From: Desnuesiella massiliensis
GTDB lineage: Bacteria > Bacillota > Clostridia > Clostridiales > Clostridiaceae
Length of the DNA: 64,000 nt
Direction of reading: 5' to 3'
Assembly (NCBI RefSeq): GCF_001403615.1
Contig: NZ_LN879457.1
Location: 1 to 64,000, forward strand
Positions 1-7,817 of this stretch are shown piece by piece. How positions within the stretch are numbered: position 1 is the first letter of the stretch; each line of letters opens with the position of its first letter. The notes beneath the pieces are model-generated. The model worked only from the letters and a program-made list of their open reading frames with translations. It was not told the origin of the DNA and searched no databases. The position numbers and the translations under genes are program-made.

Positions 1-122
1 ATGAGATTTCCCATAGCGTTAAGCTAGTAAGATCCCTTGAAGAACACAAGGTTGATAGGTCAGGGGTGTAAGCATGGTAACATGTTCAGCTGACTGATAC
101 TAATAGATCGAGGGCTTGATCA
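1..122 (+). rRNA. 23S ribosomal RNA, 3' end (partial)
   Basis: The first bases match the conserved 3' end of bacterial 23S rRNA, including the segment reading ggtaacatgttcagctgac and the terminal part actaatagatcgagggctt. The gene enters from the left edge, so only about the last 120 nt are visible. The exact 3' end is estimated. A 5S gene and two tRNAs follow on the same strand, the usual Firmicutes arrangement. Confidence 0.93.
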
Positions 123-188
123 ATATATATGAATCCAATTCTATGTACAATTTTGAAAGAACATGTTTCTTTCAAAAACTAAATAACA

Positions 189-305
189 TCTGGTGATTAT
201 GGCATAGAGGTAACACTCGTTCCCATACCGAACACGCAAGTTAAGCTCTATAGCGCCGATGGTACTGCAAGGGAGACCTTGTGGAAGAGTAGGTCGTCGC
301 CAGGT
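189..305 (+). rRNA. 5S ribosomal RNA
   Basis: The segment has the 5S hallmarks: a terminal stem (tctggtgatt near the start, cgtcgccagg near the end), the conserved cccataccgaacacg of helix/loop B-C, and gatggtactgcaagggagac of loops D-E. About 117 nt, normal for Firmicutes. It lies 66 nt after the 23S end and a few nt before tRNA-Phe, so the three are probably processed from one transcript. Confidence 0.93.
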
Positions 306-311
306 CAATGT

Positions 312-387
<76 letters not shown>

Positions 388-394
388 GTTTTTT

Positions 395-467
<73 letters not shown>

Positions 468-468
<1 letters not shown>

Positions 469-505
469 AAGAAACCTAGTAATAATACTAGGTTTCTTTA
501 TTTTA
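468..505. terminator. Bidirectional Rho-independent terminator
   Basis: A perfect 14-bp stem (AAAGAAACCTAGTA at 468-481, its complement at 486-499, loop ATAA). On the + strand it is followed by T-rich sequence and ends the rRNA-tRNA transcript. The A-rich left arm gives a U-tract for the opposite strand, where it overlaps the stop codon of the LD-carboxypeptidase gene, so both convergent units appear to share it. Confidence 0.85.
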
Positions 506-1415
506 CTACCGCATCAAGAATTTTAATTTTGTTATTTAAAGTATCTAACGCAATCTTTGCACCTATGGGCAATGTTAGCTTAGGAGTATCATGACCAGCC
601 ATAAAGTTCATTAAGGTTGGTTTATTATGACACAATATTTTCTCTTTAAAAATATTGTCTAGGGTTAAGCTATTTTCAATATCTTTAGAAATACAACCCT
701 TAAACTGGCCAAGAATAAATCCTTTACACTGATTTAGTTTATTACTTAAAGCTAACTGGGTAAGCATTCTGTCTATAGCATAAGGGGCTTCATCCACATC
801 CTCAATAAATAAGATTTTATCTTTAAAATCTATTTCGTAGGGGGTACCCAAAGTGGAACATATTAAGGATAAATTACCACCTACTAATACTCCCTCACAA
901 TATGCTGAAAAATTGCTATAGCAAGCTATGTCATCAGGATTTGAAATGTCATAGCAGCCGTCTCCAAACATTAGATTTTGAAGAAGACTATTAAGTGTAT
1001 ATTCTTCTATTAAGTCGGAATTTACCATAGGCCCGTGAAAGGTAATTATACCTAAATGCTTATATATATAATTAAGTAATACTGTAATATCGCTAAATCC
1101 TAAAAAAATCTTTGGATTTTCTTTAATCAAGTTCCAATCTATATAAGGAAGAATGCGCATAGAACCATAACCACCTCTAAAGCAAAAAATGGCATCAACA
1201 TCTTTGTCTAGGAACATATCCATTAAATCTTTCGCTCTTTGCCAATCCTCTCCAGCTAAATAACCATATCTATGGTATAGATGTTTACCTTCTTTTATTC
1301 TAAAACCAAAACTCTCTAGTATATTTATTTTTTGCCTTATTACAGCTTCCTCCTTGCCACTAGCAGGGGATATGATTCCAATAGTATCTCCGAACTTTAA
1401 TTTTTTTGGTAGCAT
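498..1415 (-). CDS. ldcA: Muramoyltetrapeptide LD-carboxypeptidase (peptidase S66)
   Basis: Predicted to remove the terminal D-alanine from muropeptide tetrapeptides during peptidoglycan recycling or remodelling. The 305-residue protein has the S66 landmarks in order: FRGGYGSMRILPYID (nucleophile Ser about 85), GFSDIT, LFIEDVDEAPY (Glu about 205) and MAGHDTPKL (His about 275), together the family Ser-Glu-His triad. No signal peptide is seen, consistent with a cytoplasmic enzyme. The start is the ATG at 1413-1415 behind AGGAGG; an upstream in-frame start at 1448 would lie inside a hairpin and has no ribosome binding site. Converges with the tRNA genes; the CorA gene lies upstream on the same strand. 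Confidence 0.88.
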   Translation of the reverse strand: MLPKKLKFGDTIGIISPASGKEEAVIRQKINILESFGFRIKEGKHLYHRYGYLAGEDWQRAKDLMDMFLDKDVDAIFCFRGGYGSMRILPYIDWNLIKENPKIFLGFSDITVLLNYIYKHLGIITFHGPMVNSDLIEEYTLNSLLQNLMFGDGCYDISNPDDIACYSNFSAYCEGVLVGGNLSLICSTLGTPYEIDFKDKILFIEDVDEAPYAIDRMLTQLALSNKLNQCKGFILGQFKGCISKDIENSLTLDNIFKEKILCHNKPTLMNFMAGHDTPKLTLPIGAKIALDTLNNKIKILDAVVK

Positions 1416-1432
1416 GAAAAACCTCCTAAATA

Positions 1433-1481
1433 GAATACTAACCTTCATTTTATTAATATGGTCAAATGAAGGTTAGTATTC
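1433..1481 (-). repeat. 18-bp perfect inverted repeat upstream of ldcA
   Basis: The arms GAATACTAACCTTCATTT (1433-1450) and its exact complement (1464-1481) flank a 13-nt loop. Read on the minus strand, the hairpin sits between corA and ldcA and ends just upstream of the ldcA ribosome binding site. There is no good U-tract after it, so it may be an attenuator, an RNA-processing site or an mRNA-stabilising hairpin rather than a classical terminator. Confidence 0.6.
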
Positions 1482-1514
1482 AATAAAATATATAAATTAC
1501 AATAATAATTAAAT

Positions 1515-2459
1515 CTAGAACATATCCTTTTTATTTAATATAAAGGTTACAACTATACACAAAGTTATTACAATACCTACTACAAACATGAAGCCATTAG
1601 GATTCTCAGAAAAAGGCACTCCAGATACATTCATCCCAAATAGTCCAGATACCATATTAGGTATAGCCATAACTATGGTAACAGATGCTAAAAGCTTCAT
1701 AACTATGTTTAGATTATTAGATATAACAGAGGCAAAGGCATCCATAGTACCACTTAAAATATTACTATAAATATTAGCCATTTCTATAGCTTGCTTGTTT
1801 TCTATAATTACATCCTCTAGAACATCCTTGTCTTCTATGTATTTCTGCATTATATCCAGTTTTAGCATTTTTTCTAAAGTTATTTCATTTGATTTTAAAG
1901 ATGTAGAAAAATATACCAATGATTTTTCTAGAGATAATAGCTGAATTAGCTCTTTATTTTTCATAGATTTATGAAGGCGTTTCTCTATCATAAGGCTCTT
2001 TTTATCTATCTGTCTTAAATATAGTAGATAGTAAGTAGCTATTCTGCTTAGGATTTGCAGTATAAACCTTGATCTTTTAAAAGTAAAGAAGGATTTAATT
2101 TTGCCTTCAGTAAAATCGGTTAAAATTTTGCTATTTTTTAGACATACGGTTATAATCTCTTTTTCAGTATGAATAATACCTAAAGGGTAGGTATCATAAG
2201 TAAGGGAATTATCCTCCATCTCGGTAAATGGTATATCCACAATGACTAATATATTATTTCCTTCTATATCTATACGAGAAGTTTCTTCATCGTCTAGAGG
2301 CGCTCTTAAGAAATCTAAAGGAACCCCCGTTCTCTTTGAAATAAGAAGTAATTCTTGATCACTAGGGGCAACTATATTAATCCAGCTACCGGCCTCTATA
2401 TTTTCTAAGGGTTGTAATGAACTATCAGATTCACTTATGCTTTTATAAATTGCTATCAT
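1515..2459 (-). CDS. corA: CorA-family divalent cation transporter
   Basis: Predicted Mg2+/Co2+-type channel (CorA/MIT superfamily) in the cytoplasmic membrane. The 314-residue protein has a long soluble N-terminal domain, a helical stalk rich in charged residues, and two C-terminal membrane segments. The first ends with the family signature GMN (in GLFGMNVSGVPF), the second is GFMFVVGIVITLCIVVTF, followed by the basic tail NKKDMF. An in-frame TTG at 2477 overlaps the ribosome binding site GGAGGT (2470-2475), so the ATG at 2457-2459 is chosen. Probably transcribed separately from ldcA. Metal specificity cannot be read from sequence. Confidence 0.85.
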   Translation of the reverse strand: MIAIYKSISESDSSLQPLENIEAGSWINIVAPSDQELLLISKRTGVPLDFLRAPLDDEETSRIDIEGNNILVIVDIPFTEMEDNSLTYDTYPLGIIHTEKEIITVCLKNSKILTDFTEGKIKSFFTFKRSRFILQILSRIATYYLLYLRQIDKKSLMIEKRLHKSMKNKELIQLLSLEKSLVYFSTSLKSNEITLEKMLKLDIMQKYIEDKDVLEDVIIENKQAIEMANIYSNILSGTMDAFASVISNNLNIVMKLLASVTIVMAIPNMVSGLFGMNVSGVPFSENPNGFMFVVGIVITLCIVVTFILNKKDMF

Positions 2460-2477
2460 AATTATAATTACCTCCAA

Positions 2478-2812
2478 TAAAATTTCATATATATTATACT
2501 CTAATTTTAATATATTTGCTAATATATATAGATAAAATTAGTATAAAAATGTACAATAGAAGATTTAAAAACATCATCGGCATAAATTCATGAAGTTGTT
2601 AGTTTCAAAATTAAGAACTACTGCAGTAAATTGAAGATTAACTGAGATAAAGCAAACACCATAGGAACAGTATTGATTAATCAGGAAGCTTGGCATAAAT
2701 TAATCTATAGAAGCTTTAATTAGGGACTAGCTATGCTAGCTTTAATGTAAAAACACTAGTATAATCTCTTTGTTAAGTATATTTTAATAATGTTAATCGG
2801 GGGATAGTTTAT
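2478..2812. other. Intergenic region without a convincing gene
   Basis: An AT-rich spacer between divergently transcribed genes. A minus-strand TATAAT (complement of 2493-2498) is a plausible -10 for corA, although no strong -35 goes with it. A TATAAT at 2760-2765 could serve the plus-strand gene at 2813, again without a clear -35. A small palindrome CTAGCTATGCTAG lies near 2728-2740. No open reading frame with a ribosome binding site was found. Confidence 0.45.
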
Positions 2813-3301
2813 ATGGGTACCATGTACAAAGAAATAGTTGTAAGAAGAAGGACTCCAGTAGTTGTAGGATTATTGTTACTATTAGTGATTATGATAGCCG
2901 TGTCCAACCTAGTAGAGCATATACAAGTTTTCAACTATAAGATAGGATTTATAACCAATCCTATAATATCTATAATTACTTCAATGCTAATATTATTTGA
3001 GATTATGAAGTGTAAGGTAAGTTATAGATATTCTATAATAGCTGATCAACTAATCATTCATAGATTAAAACAAAAGGAACAAAATGTGGTAGAAAATATT
3101 AAGCTTAGGGATATAGTTTATATGGGCAAAGAAAAAGATTATAAAGAGCATTATGATATAGCTAATTCTAAGAGATATGTATGTGCTCTTAAGCTTAATA
3201 ATTATTGTTGTATATATAAAGATGGAGATAGATATAGAAAGTTCTTTTTTCAACCAAGCTCAAATCTAGTTCAAAAAATTAATACTATAATTATAAAATA
3301 A
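2813..3301 (+). CDS. Small membrane protein of unknown function, possible PH-like domain
   Basis: Not recognised as a named family. The 162-residue protein has a short basic N-terminus, a membrane segment at about 16-35 (PVVVGLLLLLVIMIAVSNL) and a second at about 48-64, then a soluble C-terminal part (about 65-162). The pattern YSIIADQLIIHRL..., ...NIKLRDIVYMGK resembles the strand arrangement of bacterial PH-like membrane proteins, but this is a weak inference. Start ATG 2813 follows CGGGGGA with normal spacing. It is a single gene closed by its own terminator. Confidence 0.55.
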   Translation: MGTMYKEIVVRRRTPVVVGLLLLLVIMIAVSNLVEHIQVFNYKIGFITNPIISIITSMLILFEIMKCKVSYRYSIIADQLIIHRLKQKEQNVVENIKLRDIVYMGKEKDYKEHYDIANSKRYVCALKLNNYCCIYKDGDRYRKFFFQPSSNLVQKINTIIIK

Positions 3302-3323
3302 CCCTACTAGGGTTATTTTTTTA
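3297..3323 (+). terminator. Rho-independent terminator
   Basis: A compact stem AATAACCCTA / TAGGGTTATT, overlapping the stop codon of the small membrane protein gene, is followed directly by a run of T. Confidence 0.8.
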
Positions 3324-3357
3324 TAATCTTCTATTATGCTGAATTTGTACAAAATAA

Positions 3358-3457
3358 AAAGAAACAAAGACCTATATATATTGTATTAATGTTATTACAT
3401 TATGGTTTTACAATATATACTAAGAACCCAGAGGTCTTTAGAGGTCTTTATTTCTTT
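3358..3457. repeat. Imperfect 100-bp palindrome with internal tandem duplication
   Basis: Left arm AAAGAAACAAAGACCT (3358-3373) plus ATATATATTGTA matches the reverse complement of the right arm (TACAATATATA at 3409-3419; AGGTCTTTATTTCTTT at 3442-3457). The right arm carries about 22 extra bases that include a tandem copy of GAGGTCTTTA (3431-3440, 3441-3450). It lies between convergent genes and may act as a terminator for the minus-strand M20 gene or be a decayed mobile palindrome. Confidence 0.5.
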
Positions 3458-3503
3458 ATGTGCAGTATTTAAAATCTTCTATGATAATAATTCCATAGCT
3501 AAA

Positions 3504-4658
3504 TCAAGCCTTAAAAAGCTCAGCTTTCACTTCTTTTAATAAGGAATCCTTTTGTAAAATAAGATCTATAGCAGTAAAGGCTAAGGCTTGAGAAGCTTTA
3601 AAGGCTATTTCCTGTGCAAAATCGCTTAAGGTTGCTTTTGAAAAAGCTTTTGTACCATAGCAGGAAGCGTCATTCTCTATTATAGATATATAAGGATGTA
3701 TAACAGGAACTTTTTTGCTTACGGCTCCTATACTAAGGCCAGCGTTAATATTTCTTGGTGGAGAAATATTTATTATTCCACATTCTTTTAGGTTATGACA
3801 AAATAATCTAGACAAGGTAGAGTTGGTTTTTAATTCCTCATAGGGAAGTTCATAAAGGCATGTTTCGTAGTCCAGATTCATTAAATTAGATACATAATTA
3901 GCACATAATTTTAATTTTTCTCCTGCTTGGTTTGCTTCTTCAATGTTATTAGCTCTAATATAGAACTTCGATTCAGAATAGTTGGGCGTCAATAAGGGAG
4001 TAAAGCCACCCTCTGATAATATCCCATTTATATAAACATTCTCAGAAAAACCTTTTAAAAGTGAATTTACTATATTAAAGTTTAATAAAGCAGCGTCTAG
4101 AGAATTAAACTTGTGTTCCTTCATATAACTGAAACCTTTTGTGCTATTATATTTTATACTTAAGGGTAATATGGCTGAGGAAGTGCCACTTTCACTAGTC
4201 ACCACATCAGGGTGAGCCATAAGTACTGCATCTATATCCTTAAATACATCTTGCTTATACATAGTGATTTTAGCACCACCAAGATATTCACCAGGACAGC
4301 CTAATACTATAATAGTTCCACCCACTTTATCTATTACTGATTTTAAAGATATTGCTGCTCCGAGAGAAATTTCACTTATTAAATTATGACCTGTTATATG
4401 CCCTTCCCCCTCAATAGCATCATACTCACATATAAAACATATTTTAGGATAACCATTTCCATAGGATGCAAAAAAAGCAGTATGGATATTTAGATAATTA
4501 TCTTTTACCTCAAAGGAATTTTGTTTTAAATAATTTATTATGTAGTTAGCAGACTTATATTCATGATAGCTCTTCTCAGGATTTTCATATAAATATTTAC
4601 AAACGCTGAATAGACTATCTTTATTCAAGGATAAGTTTGAGATTACCTCTTGTTTCAT
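3504..4658 (-). CDS. M20 family peptidase/amidohydrolase homologue, metal site apparently degenerate
   Basis: Length (384 residues) and layout fit M20D amidohydrolases: ENPEKSYHEYKSA near 26-38, EYDA (Asp 80), GHITGHN (86-92), GCPGEYLGGAK (120-130) and AHPD (His 149). In active members these read GHACGH and PAEE, where Cys, His and the second Glu bind metal. Here Cys is Thr 89 and the second Glu is Tyr 125; the usual C-terminal metal His also seems replaced (CYGTKAF where many have NHTPEF). His 91, His 149 and the general-base Glu 124 remain. So it may be catalytically altered or a non-enzymatic binding protein. Start ATG 4658 follows AGGAGG. Confidence 0.75.
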   Translation of the reverse strand: MKQEVISNLSLNKDSLFSVCKYLYENPEKSYHEYKSANYIINYLKQNSFEVKDNYLNIHTAFFASYGNGYPKICFICEYDAIEGEGHITGHNLISEISLGAAISLKSVIDKVGGTIIVLGCPGEYLGGAKITMYKQDVFKDIDAVLMAHPDVVTSESGTSSAILPLSIKYNSTKGFSYMKEHKFNSLDAALLNFNIVNSLLKGFSENVYINGILSEGGFTPLLTPNYSESKFYIRANNIEEANQAGEKLKLCANYVSNLMNLDYETCLYELPYEELKTNSTLSRLFCHNLKECGIINISPPRNINAGLSIGAVSKKVPVIHPYISIIENDASCYGTKAFSKATLSDFAQEIAFKASQALAFTAIDLILQKDSLLKEVKAELFKA

Positions 4659-4876
4659 TATATTTAAACCTCCTAATTAAACTGTTTATAAGTAATTTAA
4701 TAAAAGTTATATAAATATATTTTATCCTACAGAAAAAAATATATTAATTATTTGTGAGTATAGGGATCAGTTTAAAAATTTTTTAAAATAAAAAAAGTGG
4801 ACAACATAAGATTTGCCTACTTGGTGAATAAACTATAGTATACGAGGCAATAATCAAAGTAATATTTAAAAATATT

Positions 4877-4919
4877 AAGGAGGTGTAAATCATTCTAAAA
4901 TTTTTAGGATGATGAATTT
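4877..4919 (+). promoter_or_regulatory. Hairpin-bridged ribosome binding site of gin
   Basis: A strong Shine-Dalgarno AAGGAGGTG (4877-4885) lies 34 nt before the ATG at 4920, too far for normal initiation. Between them CATTCTA (4891-4897) pairs with TAGGATG (4905-4911; one G-U pair). Folding the hairpin leaves about 13 nt between the SD and the ATG, and only 5 nt to a second ATG at 4912 in another frame that opens a nine-codon ORF. Confidence 0.5.
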
Positions 4920-5129
4920 ATGGCAAATCAAAACTGTATAATATGTAGAAAACCCTTCACAGATGGTATAATAGTAAACGGTAGACTTATTTGCAGAGGT
5001 TGCGAACACAAATTAGTAAACGCAGAAGTAAATACGGATTTTTATGAATACTATAAGGAATGTATAAAAAGAAGTATTAAAGATTACACACTTAGAAAAA
5101 CAGTGATAGGCTATGAGGAATATAGATAG
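4920..5129 (+). CDS. gin: Anti-sigma-G/E factor Gin (CsfB family)
   Basis: Small zinc-binding protein that, in Bacillus, inhibits sigma-G (and sigma-E) so that late forespore genes are not switched on early. The 69-residue protein has the diagnostic double CxxC: CIIC (6-9) and CRGC (25-28), with the family spacing GIIVNGRLIC. Its position just before a YaaO-type PLP enzyme and tmk is the same as csfB in B. subtilis. The in-frame TAG at 4905-4907 excludes a longer start. Marks the organism as a spore former. Translation appears to use the hairpin-bridged SD listed separately. Confidence 0.88.
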   Translation: MANQNCIICRKPFTDGIIVNGRLICRGCEHKLVNAEVNTDFYEYYKECIKRSIKDYTLRKTVIGYEEYR

Positions 5130-5179
5130 ACCAATATTATAGATAAAACACATCTTTAATAAAAAGAGAGGGATGACTT

Positions 5180-6607
5180 TTGATTAATTTGCCAATAAAG
5201 AATGCTTTAGAAAATTATATACATGAAAATAATATACCTTTTTCAATGCCTGGACATAAGCAGGGAAGAGGTTTTTGTATTGAAGAACAAAAGATAAATT
5301 TAAAAGATTTATTTTTAAAAGCTGATTTAACAGAAGTAGATGGATTAGATAATTTGCATAAGCCTGAAGAGGCTATTAAAGAAGCAGAAGAACTTCTATC
5401 AAATCTATATAAAAGCAAAAAGTCTTATTTCCTTGTGAATGGTAGTACTAGCGGTAATTTAGCAATGATTTTTTCTTGCTTTAATGAAGGGGACAAGGTT
5501 TTAGTAGAGAGAAATTGCCATAGGTCTATTTTTAATGGCATTATATTAAGAAAGTTAACTCCTATATATGTAAAGAATCTAATAGATGAAGAGTTAAATG
5601 CCCCAATATCTTTAGATAAAGAAGATTTTTATAAGCTTTTAAAGGAGCACTCTGATATAAAAGGAGTTATATTAACCTATCCTAATTATTATGGAGTAGC
5701 AGTAGATTTGAAAGGAATTATACAGGAGTGTAAAAAGAGAGATATTAAGGTATTGGTGGATGCTGCTCATGGAGCCCATTTCGGAAGACATGAGCAGCTT
5801 CCAGAAAATCCAGTAGAGCTAGGGGCTCATATTACAGTAATGAGTGCTCATAAGACATTGCCAAGCCTTACTCAAACAGCCTTTTTACATGTAAACGAAG
5901 GCATTGATGTGGCAAGGGTAGATTTTTATGTGTCCGCATTTTTAAGTACAAGCCCTTCTTATATGTTCTTATTGAGTATGGATTATGCTAGAGCATATTT
6001 GCAGTATAGAGGTAAAGAGGACTATGATAAACTTATAAAATTATGCAGCTATTTTAGGGAGGAGGTATCTTCCTTAGATTTATTTAGAATATGGGATAAA
6101 GAACAGATTAGTAAAAGACATAAGGATCTGGTAATAGATCCTACTAGAATTGTTATAAACTTAAAGTATGGACTAAGTGGAAATAAACTATTACAATATT
6201 TAAGAGAAAGTAAAATTCAGGCTGAAATGAGCGATGAAAGTAATGTAGTATTAATACCTTCCATCTTTAATGAAAAAAATGACTTTGATAAATTAGCATA
6301 CGCGTTAAAACAATGCAAGGAAGAGTATTTAAGACAAAATTCAAGGAAGATTTCTATTTATCATATACCAGAACAAAAATTAAGGCCTTTTGAGGTTATG
6401 CCATTAAATAAAAAAATGGTAGGCTTAGAGGAAGCATTAGGAAAAGTAAGTGGGGATAATATTATCCCTTACCCACCAGGTATCCCTTTAGTGATGATGG
6501 GAGAGGTTATAGATTATGAATCTTTAGAGCTCATAAAGAGTTTTATAAATTCAGAAACTACAGTATTAGGTATAAAAAATAATGAATTGCTTGTGATAGA
6601 CATCTAG
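5180..6607 (+). CDS. Orn/Lys/Arg decarboxylase-family PLP enzyme (YaaO type)
   Basis: Fold-type I PLP enzyme of the major Orn/Lys/Arg decarboxylase family. The 475-residue protein begins directly with the core (PFSMPGHKQGRG), lacking the N-terminal wing domain of the large enterobacterial enzymes. The PLP lysine is in MSAHKTLPSLTQ (Lys about 225), with DAAHGAHFG ahead of it; the C-terminal part has IPYPPGIPL, typical of the family. Start is TTG 5180 behind GAGAGGGA. Synteny with gin and tmk matches B. subtilis yaaO, whose substrate is unsettled, so the amino acid used is not assigned. Confidence 0.85.
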   Translation: MINLPIKNALENYIHENNIPFSMPGHKQGRGFCIEEQKINLKDLFLKADLTEVDGLDNLHKPEEAIKEAEELLSNLYKSKKSYFLVNGSTSGNLAMIFSCFNEGDKVLVERNCHRSIFNGIILRKLTPIYVKNLIDEELNAPISLDKEDFYKLLKEHSDIKGVILTYPNYYGVAVDLKGIIQECKKRDIKVLVDAAHGAHFGRHEQLPENPVELGAHITVMSAHKTLPSLTQTAFLHVNEGIDVARVDFYVSAFLSTSPSYMFLLSMDYARAYLQYRGKEDYDKLIKLCSYFREEVSSLDLFRIWDKEQISKRHKDLVIDPTRIVINLKYGLSGNKLLQYLRESKIQAEMSDESNVVLIPSIFNEKNDFDKLAYALKQCKEEYLRQNSRKISIYHIPEQKLRPFEVMPLNKKMVGLEEALGKVSGDNIIPYPPGIPLVMMGEVIDYESLELIKSFINSETTVLGIKNNELLVIDI

Positions 6608-6631
6608 CACCAAGCTGAATGGAGGTTTAAT

Positions 6632-7318
6632 ATGATAACAAAAGGTAAGCTTATAACTATAGAGGGCTCTGATGCCAGTGGAAAGGCAACCCAGTCCCAA
6701 AAGCTTTTTGAACGATTAGTCAATGAAAAATATAATGTTATAAAGTTAACTTTCCCAAATTATGAAAGTGATTCTTCGGCATTAGTTAAAATGTATCTAA
6801 ATGGTGATTTCGGAAGTGATCCTAATGATGTAAGTCCCTATATTACATCAACCTTTTATGCTGTAGATAGATATGCTTCCTATAAAACACAATGGGAGAA
6901 GTTTTATTTAAATGGAGGTATAATAATATCTGATAGATACACTACCTCTAATATGGTTCATCAAGCTTCAAAGATAAAAGATTTAGAGGAAAAAGAAAAG
7001 TTTTTAGATTGGCTTTGGAATTTGGAATTTAAATTGTATGGTCTTCCAATTCCAGATTCAGTATTATTTTTAGATATGCCTCCGGAATATAGTCAAAAAT
7101 TAATGGAGAAGAGAGAAAATAAATTTACAGGAGAAAAAGAAAAAGATATACATGAAAGAAATTTTCAATATCTTTATGATTCCTATGATAATGCTAATTA
7201 TTTAGTAAATAAATATAAGTGGAAAAAGATTTCTTGCATTGAAAATGGTAGAATTAAAACCATTGAAGATATACATAATGATATTTATACTGCATTAAAA
7301 CTTATAATAAAAAAATAA
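6632..7318 (+). CDS. tmk: Thymidylate kinase, variant P-loop
   Basis: Phosphorylates dTMP to dTDP in dTTP synthesis. The 228-residue protein shows the P-loop GSDASGKATQ (12-21), FPNYES near 43-48, the DR(Y/H) signature in ISDRYTTSNMVHQ, and a lid-like region KRENKFTGEKEKDIHERN. The usual Thr after GK is Ala, a change that seems tolerated in some clostridial-type enzymes. It sits between yaaO and the c-di-AMP receptor gene, as in Bacillus, with ribosome binding site GGAGG. ThyX at 35122 makes its substrate. Confidence 0.88.
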   Translation: MITKGKLITIEGSDASGKATQSQKLFERLVNEKYNVIKLTFPNYESDSSALVKMYLNGDFGSDPNDVSPYITSTFYAVDRYASYKTQWEKFYLNGGIIISDRYTTSNMVHQASKIKDLEEKEKFLDWLWNLEFKLYGLPIPDSVLFLDMPPEYSQKLMEKRENKFTGEKEKDIHERNFQYLYDSYDNANYLVNKYKWKKISCIENGRIKTIEDIHNDIYTALKLIIKK

Positions 7319-7471
7319 TATTAAATCAATTTTATTTTTATAGTTCAGAAATATTTAAATTATGATAAAATATATTAATAAGGAATGAAGGCATTTAGAA
7401 TTACGATATAAGATCAGACCTTATAGTATATTTTAAATGGGTTTGAGAGAAAAAAATATGGAGGTGTTAAT

Positions 7472-7801
7472 ATGAAACTTATAATAGCTATAGTTCAGGA
7501 CGACGACGCTGGAGATTTAATAGATGTTATAACTGATGGTGGATTTAGAGTAACTAAGCTAGCAACTACAGGGGGATTCTTAAAGTCTGGTAATACTACA
7601 TTAATGATAGGCGTGGAGAAGGAAAAAGTGGATGAGGTTTTGGACATAATAGAGGAGACCTGCAGAACAAGGCAGCAAGTAGTTACATCTCCCTCACCAG
7701 TAGCAGGCTCTACAGGAGTTTATGTACCTTATCCTGTGGAAGTAGAGGTAGGAGGGGCAACTATATTCGTAGTGGATGTAGATAAATTTATAAAGATTTA
7801 A
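7472..7801 (+). CDS. darA: Cyclic-di-AMP receptor, PII-like (DarA/PstA, YaaQ)
   Basis: PII-like trimeric protein that binds c-di-AMP; downstream partners are poorly known. At 109 residues it matches the family length, with MKLIIAIVQDDDAGDLIDVI at the start and the ligand-contacting TTGGFLKSGNTTLMIG loop at about 28-43, followed by the long B-loop region and the closing strand GGATIFVVDVDKF. Ribosome binding site GGAGGTG, ATG 7472. A TGA-extended TAAAAT (7366-7371) may be a promoter. The c-di-AMP synthase DisA is encoded at 22509, so enzyme and receptor are in one window. Confidence 0.92.
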   Translation: MKLIIAIVQDDDAGDLIDVITDGGFRVTKLATTGGFLKSGNTTLMIGVEKEKVDEVLDIIEETCRTRQQVVTSPSPVAGSTGVYVPYPVEVEVGGATIFVVDVDKFIKI

Positions 7802-7817
7802 AGGAGTGAAAGTGGGC

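Noticed and set aside
2601..2765. Possible pseudogene or riboswitch in the spacer before 2813
   Set aside because: Only short palindromes and stop-rich frames are visible; nothing matches a known riboswitch core or protein family.
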